Shown: positions 1 through 6,892 of the stretch, in pieces
Position numbering within the stretch: the stretch's first letter is position 1
Layout of the letters: each line of letters begins with the position of its first letter
DNA from: an uncultured Actinomycetes bacterium
GTDB taxonomy: Bacteria; Actinomycetota; Acidimicrobiia; Acidimicrobiales; RAAP-2
DNA: 8,412 nucleotides
Direction: 5' to 3'
NCBI GenBank assembly: GCA_903826715.1
Contig: CAIKFN010000126.1
Span: 1-8,412 of the forward strand
The notes under the pieces: generated by a model
Databases searched by the model: none
Seen by the model: only the letters and a program-made list of their open reading frames with translations
What the model was told of the DNA's origin: nothing
Position numbers and translations under genes: made by a program

Positions 1-1
1 A

Positions 2-796
2 GAGCTCACCCAAGACAGCATCGAGCGCAATGGTCACTCCATTGAAGTTCGCATCAACGCAGAAGATCCATCTGGTGGAAAGTTTGTTCCTTCACCTGGA
101 ACACTCACCCGTTTTGATCAGCCATCTGGACCAGGAGTACGCCTCGATGCTGGATACGCAGCTGGTGACACTGTGTCGCAGTACTACGACAACTTGATTG
201 GAAAGCTCATTGTCTGGGCACCAACTCGTGAAAAAGCTCGTCGTCGCATGCTTCGAGCTATTGAAGAGACCGTCATTGAAGGAGTTGCCACAACGCTTCC
301 TGCTGACACGATCATCCTTGAGAGCGAAGACTTCGTAAATGGAACCCACTCAACGAAGTGGGTAGAAGAAACTCTCGACTTCACCAACCTCGTTGTGTCC
401 GCTACTGGTGGATCTGCACCTGTTGATGGCAAGGTTCGAAAGGACGTCACTGCTGAAGTGAACGGACGTCGAGTCAATGTCTCTATCTGGGTCGAAGAGA
501 ACGGTGACGACGGTCTTCCGAAGGCGCATTCAACTGCAGCCAAGCCTCGCCGCCAGCACCACACCGGTGCAATTGGAAGTGGATCTGGAAAAGTAACTGT
601 TGCCATGCAGGGGACAATCGTCAAGGTTTCGGTCGCCGAAGGTGACACTGTTGAAGTCGGACAAGCCATTGTGATCCTCGAAGCTATGAAGATGGAAAAT
701 AACGTCAACGCTGAAAAAGCTGGTGTTGTTAAGTCCATCAAGGTAAAGCCTGGTGACTCAGTCGGCGCTGGCGACGTTGTTGCCATTATCGAATGA
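2..796 (+). CDS. Acyl-CoA carboxylase alpha subunit (biotin carboxylase C-terminal part + biotin carboxyl carrier domain), 5' partial
   Basis: This is the last 264 residues of a biotin-dependent acyl-CoA carboxylase alpha chain; the frame is open from base 2 and the start lies outside the window. Visible residues 11-70 are the end of the biotin carboxylase domain: the IEVRINAED motif (R17 matches the catalytic Arg of E. coli AccC), then GPGVR and YYDNLIGKLIVW. A linker follows, including a basic PRRQHH stretch. The C-terminal biotinyl domain (about 195-264) carries EAMKMEN; the biotinylated Lys is residue 230 (codon 689-691), 34 residues from the end, as is usual. The VNGRRVNVS linker and the AMQGTIVKV motif resemble actinobacterial AccA3-type subunits. 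The enzyme uses ATP and bicarbonate to carboxylate biotin for transfer by a separate beta subunit, making malonyl-CoA or methylmalonyl-CoA. The nearby mutase favours propionyl-CoA as substrate, but the alpha chain alone cannot show this. The stop overlaps the next start (ATGA). Confidence 0.93.
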   Translation, partial: ELTQDSIERNGHSIEVRINAEDPSGGKFVPSPGTLTRFDQPSGPGVRLDAGYAAGDTVSQYYDNLIGKLIVWAPTREKARRRMLRAIEETVIEGVATTLPADTIILESEDFVNGTHSTKWVEETLDFTNLVVSATGGSAPVDGKVRKDVTAEVNGRRVNVSIWVEENGDDGLPKAHSTAAKPRRQHHTGAIGSGSGKVTVAMQGTIVKVSVAEGDTVEVGQAIVILEAMKMENNVNAEKAGVVKSIKVKPGDSVGAGDVVAIIE

Positions 797-1947
797 CCTC
801 TCGCGACACTGCATCCGGAGCAATTAAAAGTGCTTCAAACGCACTAGTTGAGCTCAGCCATTTCATTCACAAGAATCCAGAACTTGGCTACGAAGAGTTC
901 AAGAGCGCTGACGCAGTTGCCAGTGCTGCAAAGACCGCCGGCTTCAATGTCGAAACGGGTATTGCCGGTCTTGCAACTGCATTTCGCGCCACTAAAGGAT
1001 CTGGCGAGCTGAACATTGTTTTCTGTGCCGAATATGACGCACTCCCCGACGTTGGACATGCTTGCGGTCACAACATCATTGCTGCGTCTTCGCTTGGTGC
1101 TGCAATTGGACTCGGTGCCGTAGCTGACGAACTCGGCCTTACGGTCACTCTTCTTGGCACCCCTTCAGAAGAAGGTGGCGGCGGAAAAATTGACCTCATT
1201 AACGCTGGTGAATTTAAGAACGCCCACGTCGCAATGATGGTGCACCCTTGGCCTACTGAGCGTCTTGATGCTCAGTGCCTCGCGGTTGACCACTTTGATG
1301 TGACATTCACCGGAAAAGAAGCACATGCTTCTGCTGCTCCATTCGAAGGCATCAATGCGCTTGATGCAATGACTATTTCTCAAGTTGCCCTTGGCCTACT
1401 TCGCCAACAGCTCCACCCTGGCGACCAAGTCCACGGCATTGTTGTTGAAAGCGGTTCCGCCGCCAACATCATCCCGAGCCACGCACTGGGTCGTTTCATG
1501 GCTCGTTCAGTTACTTCAGAGCGCCTTGGGGCACTTCGTAAGCGCGTGGATGCCTGCTTTGAAGCCGGTGCTCTCGCCACAGGAGCCAAGCTTCGAATTG
1601 AAGAAAACGGAAGCCAGTTTTCACACATGGAAACAAGTGTTGAGATCTTGAGCCACTACCGTACCGCTGCTGAATCACTTGGTCGAACATTTGAAATTGA
1701 TGACGCAGGAACGCCACGGCCAACGCTGTCAACAGACATGGCGAATGTTTCACTCGTTGTGCCGTCAATTCACCCACTGATTGCGATTCCGACTCACGGA
1801 GCAGTGAATCACCAACCTGAGTTCACTGCAGCCTGCATCACCAAGGAAGCAGACCAGGCTGTTATCGATGGCGCAGTGGCACTTGCCCACACCGCTATTG
1901 CAGTTGCTGAAGATGCGGCGCTACGAACAAAGCTGCTGAAGAAGTAA
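793..1947 (+). CDS. M20 family (M20D-like) metallo-amidohydrolase/peptidase
   Basis: This 384-residue zinc-dependent hydrolase belongs to the M20 family. It resembles the AbgB / PM20D2 / IAA-amino acid hydrolase branch, which cleaves amide bonds of N-acyl amino acids or small dipeptides. Motifs in order: HKNPELGYEE (26-35), EYDALPDVGHACGHN (80-94) with likely metal ligands C91 and H93, PSEEGGGGK (124-132) with the catalytic/ligand Glu pair E126-E127, HPW with H151, GKEAHASAAP (174-183) opening the dimerisation domain, and HGAVNHQPEF (335-344) near the end. Length is typical of the family. No signal peptide is seen, so it is likely cytoplasmic. The ATG lies inside the ATGA overlap with the carboxylase stop and has no evident Shine-Dalgarno, which points to translational coupling. 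The substrate cannot be read from the sequence. Confidence 0.9.
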   Translation: MTSRDTASGAIKSASNALVELSHFIHKNPELGYEEFKSADAVASAAKTAGFNVETGIAGLATAFRATKGSGELNIVFCAEYDALPDVGHACGHNIIAASSLGAAIGLGAVADELGLTVTLLGTPSEEGGGGKIDLINAGEFKNAHVAMMVHPWPTERLDAQCLAVDHFDVTFTGKEAHASAAPFEGINALDAMTISQVALGLLRQQLHPGDQVHGIVVESGSAANIIPSHALGRFMARSVTSERLGALRKRVDACFEAGALATGAKLRIEENGSQFSHMETSVEILSHYRTAAESLGRTFEIDDAGTPRPTLSTDMANVSLVVPSIHPLIAIPTHGAVNHQPEFTAACITKEADQAVIDGAVALAHTAIAVAEDAALRTKLLKK

Positions 1948-2252
1948 TGGTTCTCGAGCACGCTGTTCTTCCGGTTACTCCTGGCGAGGAAGAAGCATTC
2001 GCAGAGGATTTAAAAACCGCCCTTCCAATTATTCGCTCAGCACCTGGATGTCGTGGAGCAGAAGTTCGACGTGAGATTGAAGATCCAACGAAGCACTTAT
2101 TGCTTGTTACATGGGATTCAGTCGAAGCACACAATGAATTTCGAAACACTGATCTGTATCAACAGTGGCGTGCTCTAACGCATCCTCATTACACCGGAAA
2201 AGTCGGTGTGGATTTCTTCGTAACGCACTTCTCAGAGCCGCTTACTGATTAG
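1947..2252 (+). CDS. Antibiotic biosynthesis monooxygenase (ABM) domain protein
   Basis: This is a 101-residue single-domain protein of the ABM / dimeric alpha-beta barrel superfamily. It starts directly with the first strand (VLEHAVLPVTPGEEEAF). APGCRGAEVRR follows around residues 32-42, then the characteristic HLLLVTWDSVEAHNEF segment, then the LYQQW helix and the VDFF strand. Such proteins form dimers; known members are cofactor-free monooxygenases, haem-degrading enzymes, or proteins of unknown role, so the family name does not prove an oxygenase function. The ATG overlaps the upstream stop by one base (TAATG), with a purine-rich GAAGAAG just before it, so it is probably co-translated with the M20 gene. 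Its stop TAG shares bases with the stop of the convergent mutase gene. The fold assignment is firm; the reaction is unknown. Confidence 0.85.
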   Translation: MVLEHAVLPVTPGEEEAFAEDLKTALPIIRSAPGCRGAEVRREIEDPTKHLLLVTWDSVEAHNEFRNTDLYQQWRALTHPHYTGKVGVDFFVTHFSEPLTD

Positions 2253-3829
2253 TGGGGCTGGTAAGTCCCAAATTCAGCTCGTAGAACATCTGCAACTTCA
2301 CCAAGCGTTGCCATGCGAGAAAGTGCAATCTTCATTGGATAGAGCAAGTTCTGCGTTCCACGAGCAGCTGCTGCCACGTCATCAAGCGCTGCCTCCACTG
2401 CGTCATTGTCACGCTTAGTCTTTAGGGCCTTAACACGAGTGACCTGATCTTCTTGTTGCTTCTTGTCAACTGGGAAGACATCATTCTTCGTAGTTTCTAC
2501 TTCCGCAAACTTGTTAACGCCTACAACAACGTTGTCACCCTTGTCGACATTGCGTGCGAATTCATACGCTGCAGATTCAATCTCGTCTTGCATGTAGTTG
2601 GCTTCAATTGCGGCCACTGCCCCACCCATGTCATCAATGGTCTTGATGTACGCAGAAGCGAGTTTCTCAACTTCATCAGTCATTGACTCAACAAAGTACG
2701 AACCAGCAAGTGGGTCAACGGTGTCGGCAATGCCTGACTCGTAACCGAGGATCTGCTGGGTACGAAGGGCAAGCTTTGCGGCGTGTTCAGTTGGAAGACC
2801 AAGAGCTTCGTCGAAACCATTGGTGTGCAGTGACTGTGTTCCACCGAGTGCTGCTGCCATTGCCTGCACGGTAACGCGAACCACGTTGTTGAGTGGTTGC
2901 TGCGCAGTCAGTGTTGATCCGCCGGTCTGTGTGTGGAAACGAAGCATCATGGACTTAGGGTCCTTCGCTCCGAATCGTTCACGCATGATATTTGCCCATA
3001 AACGACGAGCGGCACGATACTTAGCAATTTCTTCAAACATGTTGTTATGAGCGTTAAAGAAGAAGCTGAGTCGTGGTGCAAAGTCATCAATTGCGAGTCC
3101 AGCAGCCATTGCTGCTTCTACGTAAGCAATCCCGTTAGCCAGGGTGAAGGCAATCTCTTGCACTGCAGTAGATCCAGCTTCACGAATGTGATATCCAGAA
3201 ATTGAAATCGTGTTCCAGTTAGGCATTTCCTTTGCGCAGTAGCTAAAGGTGTCGACGATAAGTCGCATTGAAGGGCGTGGTGGGTAGATGTAAGTTCCAC
3301 GCGCAACGTATTCCTTCAAAATGTCATTCTGAATTGTTCCGCGAAGTTTGTCCCCGCTCACACCCTGTTCTTCAGCAACGAGCTGGTAGAACAACAACAG
3401 CGTTGATGCTGTTGAGTTAATAGTCATTGAAGTTGTCACTTCGTCAAGTGGCAGTCCAGCAAGAAGAAGTCGCATGTCATCAAGTGACGAGATGGCAACT
3501 CCTACTTTTCCAACTTCACCTTCGGAGCGAATGTGATCTGCGTCGTATCCCATCTGCGTCGGAAGGTCGAATGCACAAGAGAGGCCAGTCTGTCCAGCAC
3601 CAAGAAGAAACTTGAATCGTTCATTAGTCGCTTCAGCAGTTCCAAATCCCGCGTACTGACGCATGGTCCAAAGACGACCTCGGTACATTGATTCCTGAAC
3701 ACCTCGGGTGTACGGAAACGATCCAGGTGCGCCGAGCTTGGATGCGGCATCAAAACCACTCAGGTCGCTTTCGGTGTAGATCGGGTTAATTTCGATTCCA
3801 GAATCTGTAGTGCGCTTGTTGTTGGCCAT
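2249..3829 (-). CDS. Methylmalonyl-CoA mutase, large (catalytic) subunit without B12-binding domain
   Basis: This 526-residue acyl-CoA mutase catalytic subunit isomerises (R)-methylmalonyl-CoA to succinyl-CoA through an adenosylcobalamin radical. The substrate TIM-barrel motifs are intact: LWTMRQYAGFGT (53-64), AFDLPTQMGYD (86-96), GTIQNDILKEY (164-174), TYIYPPRPSMR (179-189), SISGYHIREAGS (209-220) and GGTQSLHTN (329-337). Relative to Propionibacterium MCM there is a constant offset of 30: Tyr89, Arg207 and His244 correspond to Y59, R177 and H214. Those residues favour methylmalonyl-CoA over isobutyryl-CoA (which uses Phe/Gln) or 2-hydroxyisobutyryl-CoA (which uses Ile). The protein ends near GTYQPH, before any B12-binding domain (no DxHxxG motif), as in two-part mutases. 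The separate ~140-residue small subunit is not in this window. No Shine-Dalgarno precedes the ATG at 3829. The 3' end overlaps the ABM gene by 4 bp. Confidence 0.95.
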   Translation of the reverse strand: MANNKRTTDSGIEINPIYTESDLSGFDAASKLGAPGSFPYTRGVQESMYRGRLWTMRQYAGFGTAEATNERFKFLLGAGQTGLSCAFDLPTQMGYDADHIRSEGEVGKVGVAISSLDDMRLLLAGLPLDEVTTSMTINSTASTLLLFYQLVAEEQGVSGDKLRGTIQNDILKEYVARGTYIYPPRPSMRLIVDTFSYCAKEMPNWNTISISGYHIREAGSTAVQEIAFTLANGIAYVEAAMAAGLAIDDFAPRLSFFFNAHNNMFEEIAKYRAARRLWANIMRERFGAKDPKSMMLRFHTQTGGSTLTAQQPLNNVVRVTVQAMAAALGGTQSLHTNGFDEALGLPTEHAAKLALRTQQILGYESGIADTVDPLAGSYFVESMTDEVEKLASAYIKTIDDMGGAVAAIEANYMQDEIESAAYEFARNVDKGDNVVVGVNKFAEVETTKNDVFPVDKKQQEDQVTRVKALKTKRDNDAVEAALDDVAAAARGTQNLLYPMKIALSRMATLGEVADVLRAEFGTYQPH

Positions 3830-3928
3830 GGGTATAAAGATTAGGCGTTCTGGAAGTACTTATAACAATGCTAGAAAATAACCCTGACCAGGACTAAGTC
3901 ATCCACTCCTCGTAACTAGGCAAAGATA
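3830..3928. promoter_or_regulatory. Divergent intergenic region between mutase and RDD genes
   Basis: These 99 bp separate two divergently transcribed genes and should hold both promoters. The stretch is AT-rich near its centre. On the minus strand TAATCT (3838-3843) fits a TAnnnT -10 element that would start transcription within a few bases of the mutase ATG, in line with that gene lacking a Shine-Dalgarno. A second AT-rich candidate, TATAAC (3861-3866 on the plus strand, TATAAG-like on the minus strand), could serve either gene. No convincing -35 element accompanies them. I see no small ORF, hairpin or riboswitch here. Confidence 0.3.
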
Positions 3929-4471
3929 GTGGTTATGTACTGCACTCACTGTGGATCACAAGTTGATGGCACGCACTGCTCGGTGTGTGGACAAGCAACA
4001 TCTGCGACGCTCGCTGCCGAAAAAGCAGCACTACCGACCGAGTTAGCAACATGGGGCCAACGCGCCGGAGCAACTTTTGTCGACAACGTAGTTTTACTAC
4101 TTCCATCAATTCTTGTAGGCGTTGGAGCTACAACGTTTGCTGGTAACTACATAGGGGCGATCACCATCCTGGTATTCCAGGGAATGTACTTCACACGAAT
4201 GCTTTCTACAAAAGAAGGTCAGACGATTGGAAACCGTGTGGCAAAGACTCGTGTCGTTGATGCAATTACAGGCGTTGTTCCAACTCGACAGCAAGCATTT
4301 AGACGTTGGTTGCCATTCGCACTTTGCCAAGCACTCGGAATTGTTGCTTCATTCATTTTGTTCCCGCTTGCGATACTGATTGCAGCAGATTATCTGTTGC
4401 CGCTTTTTGATAAGCAGAACCAAACATTGCACGACAAATTTGCTGGAACAATTGTTCTAAAGGTTATTTAG
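3929..4471 (+). CDS. RDD family membrane protein with N-terminal zinc ribbon
   Basis: This small integral membrane protein has 180 residues from GTG 3929, or 178 from ATG 3935. The N-terminus is a zinc ribbon with C5xxC8 and C17xxC20. The RDD domain follows: the RAGATFVDN segment (45-53; RDD proteins carry the Arg and Asp here), a first hydrophobic span about 53-70, a second about 74-90, the GQTIGNRVAKTRVVD motif (97-111), then R126-W127, a long hydrophobic stretch (about 128-159), and DKQNQTLHDKFAGTIVL at the end, matching the usual RDD terminus. RDD proteins are poorly characterised; some act in ion or solute transport. The GTG start is chosen because AGG at 3918-3920 lies 8 nt upstream, but the ATG two codons later is equally possible. 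It converges on the MscS-like gene with a 5 bp gap. Confidence 0.85.
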   Translation: MVMYCTHCGSQVDGTHCSVCGQATSATLAAEKAALPTELATWGQRAGATFVDNVVLLLPSILVGVGATTFAGNYIGAITILVFQGMYFTRMLSTKEGQTIGNRVAKTRVVDAITGVVPTRQQAFRRWLPFALCQALGIVASFILFPLAILIAADYLLPLFDKQNQTLHDKFAGTIVLKVI

Positions 4472-4476
4472 CAACT

Positions 4477-5061
4477 TCAAGATTCGTTGGGCTTGCCAAT
4501 TGCGGCAGAGAGCATGACTGAATTAGGAATTTTTAAAATTCCTTCATCGGTTTGAATGGTCACGTAGGTAAGTCCGGTTTCCAAAATCTTGGCCTTAAGT
4601 GTTCCAATCCCGCCAGAACGAATCTCAACAAAATCACCAACACTGTAGGGGTGCGCAACGAGCAGCACGAGGGCTGCAAAGAAGTTACCGAGGCTCTGCT
4701 GAGCTGCGATACCGAGTATCACACCAAGTAGACCAACGCTGACGAGTAGGCGACCAAGTGAGATGCCCACGAGTGACAGTGCACTAATGAGCACAATTAC
4801 GTAACCGAATCCAGTAATAACAATTCGAACTCCTGCTCCAGCGGACCAGAACTTACGATTTGTAACGAGTTCGCCAATCGCAGCTCCAAGGTTTCGTGCA
4901 CACACAATTCCAGTTGTGAGCACTACCAGCGCTGAAACCCAGCCAACAATGTGAATGTTGTTCGATAAAACCTTTACGTGGTGCGCAACTTGGCTACGAA
5001 AAAGAATTGCTGCAATGGCAATTAACCCACTGAGAATTCCCTTAAACCAGTTGGCCTTCAT
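4477..5061 (-). CDS. Short MscS-like mechanosensitive ion channel family protein
   Basis: This 194-residue membrane protein matches the core of the MscS family. Hydrophobic segments lie at about 8-22, 38-57 and 77-101. The pore-lining TM3 region follows at about 104-135 (Gly/Ala-rich LLGVILGIAAQQSLGNF), leading into HPYSVGDFVEI (137-147), the conserved entry to the beta domain. The beta domain ends with LKIPNSVML (176-184). Only a few residues follow, so the ~100-residue alpha/beta cytoplasmic domain of E. coli MscS is absent. Such short homologues occur, and there is no room for a displaced 3' end because the RDD gene ends 5 bp away. The expected role is a tension- or osmotically gated channel; true gating is unproven. 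The start lies 5 bp after the MoeB-like stop with no Shine-Dalgarno, suggesting an operon with translational coupling. Confidence 0.87.
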   Translation of the reverse strand: MKANWFKGILSGLIAIAAILFRSQVAHHVKVLSNNIHIVGWVSALVVLTTGIVCARNLGAAIGELVTNRKFWSAGAGVRIVITGFGYVIVLISALSLVGISLGRLLVSVGLLGVILGIAAQQSLGNFFAALVLLVAHPYSVGDFVEIRSGGIGTLKAKILETGLTYVTIQTDEGILKIPNSVMLSAAIGKPNES

Positions 5062-5066
5062 GTGAT

Positions 5067-6233
5067 TTATGCCGGAACAGTGGCGTGAGGCATGCAGAGA
5101 TCATCATATTCAGCAATGATGATCGGTCCTGCATTTTCGCCACATGCTGGGCACTGCGGGTCACGACGAACCTTGAATGTACGAAAGCTCTGGTCGAGTG
5201 AGTCATACGACAAGAGACGCCCAATAAGTGGTTCGCCGAGGTCGAGAATCAACTTGATTGTTTCAATTGCTTGAATCGAACCAATGATGCCTGGAAGTAC
5301 TCCAAGCACTCCTGCTTCAGCACAGCTTGGTGCAAGCTCGGCTGGAGGTGGTTCAGGAATCATGCAGCGATAGCAAGGGCCAACGTAGGGAGCAAAGATT
5401 GTTGCTTGACCTTCGAAGCGGAAGATTGAACCGTGCACAACAGGAATCTTCTTAAGAAGTGCAGCATCATTGACGAGGTAGCGCGTAGGAAAGTTGTCTG
5501 TTCCATCAACAATGACGTCGTAACCATCAATTATGTCAAGGATGTTCTCAGCGTTTAGACGAGTGTCGTAGGTCTTAACTACGAGGTCAGGGTTAAGCGC
5601 TTCAAGTGTCATACGAGCACTATCAACTTTTCTCATACCAACACGGTCGTGGTTATGAAGAATTTGACGCTGAATGTTTGAAGCGTCAACAACGTCCATG
5701 TCAATGATGCCGATTGTTCCAACACCTGCTGCTGCAAGGTAGAGCGCTGCAGGAGAACCAAGTCCACCAGCACCGAGCATTAATACCTTTGCGTCGAACA
5801 ACTTCTGTTGACCCTTTTCTCCAACTTCAGGAAGAAGAAGGTGGCGCTGGTAACGGTTGCGCTGATCTGAGTTCATGGTGCGAGGTGTCTTCCAGACGAG
5901 TCCATCGTCTTTCCACCTGTTGAATCCACCAATTACTGAAACAACGTCGGAGTAACCGAGGTCTTGAAGAGTCTTGGCTGCGAATGCTGAGCGAACACCA
6001 CCGGCGCAGTACACAGCAATTGGCGCGTTCTTGTTGGTGAGCTGTCCTTCGACTGAGAATTCGAGTTGTCCTCGAGCTACGTGCACTGCTCCAGGGACGG
6101 CACCCTGTTCATATTCTTCAGGTTCGCGAACGTCGAGAAGCGTGTAGTAGTCCAGGCGTTTAGCGACTTCCTGAGGTTCAATCTCAGTAATCTCAGCCTT
6201 TGCCGCGTTTAGAAGGTCTCTTGGAGTTGCCAT
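5067..6233 (-). CDS. Rhodanese-MoeB/ThiF fusion: sulfur-carrier protein adenylyltransferase/sulfurtransferase
   Basis: This 388-residue two-domain protein has a rhodanese domain first (about 15-115: LLDVREPEEYEQG; active-site loop C76AGGVR) and an E1-like MoeB/ThiF domain second (about 120-388). The E1 part shows RYQRHLLLPEVG (128-138), the nucleotide loop GAGGLGSP (154-161), D178/D180 for Mg-ATP, NIQRQ (186-190), DGTDNFPTRY (243-252), the likely catalytic C304 in SCAEAGVLG, and zinc cysteines C287xxC290 and C361xxC364. It should adenylate the C-terminal Gly of a ubiquitin-like sulfur carrier (MoaD, ThiS or CysO type) and pass on sulfur from the rhodanese persulfide. The order is the reverse of MoeZ/MOCS3, which carry rhodanese at the C-terminus. 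Which carrier it serves cannot be told, as none is encoded here. AGGA lies about 10 nt before the ATG. It probably shares a transcript with the MscS-like gene. Confidence 0.93.
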   Translation of the reverse strand: MATPRDLLNAAKAEITEIEPQEVAKRLDYYTLLDVREPEEYEQGAVPGAVHVARGQLEFSVEGQLTNKNAPIAVYCAGGVRSAFAAKTLQDLGYSDVVSVIGGFNRWKDDGLVWKTPRTMNSDQRNRYQRHLLLPEVGEKGQQKLFDAKVLMLGAGGLGSPAALYLAAAGVGTIGIIDMDVVDASNIQRQILHNHDRVGMRKVDSARMTLEALNPDLVVKTYDTRLNAENILDIIDGYDVIVDGTDNFPTRYLVNDAALLKKIPVVHGSIFRFEGQATIFAPYVGPCYRCMIPEPPPAELAPSCAEAGVLGVLPGIIGSIQAIETIKLILDLGEPLIGRLLSYDSLDQSFRTFKVRRDPQCPACGENAGPIIIAEYDDLCMPHATVPA

Positions 6234-6295
6234 AGTTCTTAAATCCTACCTGATAGGTCAACAATCGTGTCCTCGCGAGTTGCTAGACCTTAACG
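6234..6295. promoter_or_regulatory. Divergent intergenic region between MoeB-like and nitroreductase genes, with a small inverted repeat
   Basis: These 62 bp separate two divergent starts and must hold both promoters. The clearest structure is the inverted repeat ACCT-GAT-AGGT at 6248-6258, within CCTACCTGATAGGT (6245-6258). On the minus strand a TTGACC lies immediately upstream of it. The repeat therefore sits between a possible -35 and the MoeB-like start, where a repressor could bind. The half-sites are only 4 bp, so chance occurrence is quite possible, and no regulator can be named. The AGGA Shine-Dalgarno of the MoeB-like gene overlaps the repeat's edge (minus strand). Confidence 0.3.
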
Positions 6296-6892
6296 GTGGA
6301 CTTATCGAAACTCCTTAGCCAGCGCAGAATGGTGCGATCTTTTGACGGCTCGGCAGTTGATGAAAAATGGCTTGACAAGGTCTGTGAAAACGCACTTTGG
6401 AGCCCTACCGCTGGCAATAGCGCCGGTGTTCGCATCTACATCGTTTCTAAAGAACACGTTGCATCATATTTTGAAGTCGCGACCGATAAAGAATGGCGTG
6501 AATCATCGAAGCGCTCTGAAGCACTCATGAGGTGTGGCGCAGTGGTGATCATCACGTCACGACCAAATGATTACATTGCTCGTTACGCAGAAGATGATAA
6601 GGCAAAGTCAGGTCTTAGTGAAAAAGATGCGTGGCCAATTCCCTACTGGCACACTGACGCTGCAATGGCAGCAATGGCGCTGCTCCTTCTTGTTGAAGAA
6701 GCAGGACTGCAAGCAACAATCTGGGGGAACTTCAGAAATGATGCTGCCGTTCTTTCGTGGGCTGGCGTTAAGGATGAAGAACTATTCGCAACAATCCTCA
6801 TTGGACGCGGCGATGGCAACGATGTTGCTTCAAAGTCACTCCAGCGCGATGTTCCGTCTCGAAGTGATCGAGTTAGACGAGTACAGCCTTAG
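6296..6892 (+). CDS. Nitroreductase family FMN-dependent oxidoreductase
   Basis: This is a 198-residue member of the nitroreductase superfamily of dimeric FMN enzymes, which reduce nitro groups, quinones or other electrophiles with NAD(P)H. Family marks: RRMVRSFDG (10-18; the basic FMN-phosphate-binding start, like RRSxRxF), ALWSPTAGNSAG (33-44), the long helix HTDAAMAAMALLLLVEEAGL (119-138), ATIWGNFR (140-147) and LIGRGDG near the end. The GTG at 6296 is chosen because the first ATG (6329) would cut into the conserved RRMVRSF motif; no Shine-Dalgarno is visible, so it may be translated from a leaderless or short-leader mRNA. The B12 genes next door raise BluB, a member of this superfamily, but the sequence does not look like BluB. 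The substrate is unknown. The stop TAG directly abuts the stop of the convergent adenosyltransferase. Confidence 0.87.
   Translation: MDLSKLLSQRRMVRSFDGSAVDEKWLDKVCENALWSPTAGNSAGVRIYIVSKEHVASYFEVATDKEWRESSKRSEALMRCGAVVIITSRPNDYIARYAEDDKAKSGLSEKDAWPIPYWHTDAAMAAMALLLLVEEAGLQATIWGNFRNDAAVLSWAGVKDEELFATILIGRGDGNDVASKSLQRDVPSRSDRVRRVQP

Noticed and set aside
184..786. A 200-residue open frame on the minus strand opposite the biotin domain gene
   Set aside because: It mirrors a gene with clear carboxylase and biotinyl motifs, and its translation is low-complexity Ser/Thr/Pro-rich with no recognisable domain.
6296..6892. BluB (dimethylbenzimidazole synthase) as the identity of the nitroreductase, given the B12 gene next door
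   Set aside because: The GNSAG and ATIWGNF regions read as a general nitroreductase and I do not see BluB's characteristic segments; adjacency is tail-to-tail, not an operon.
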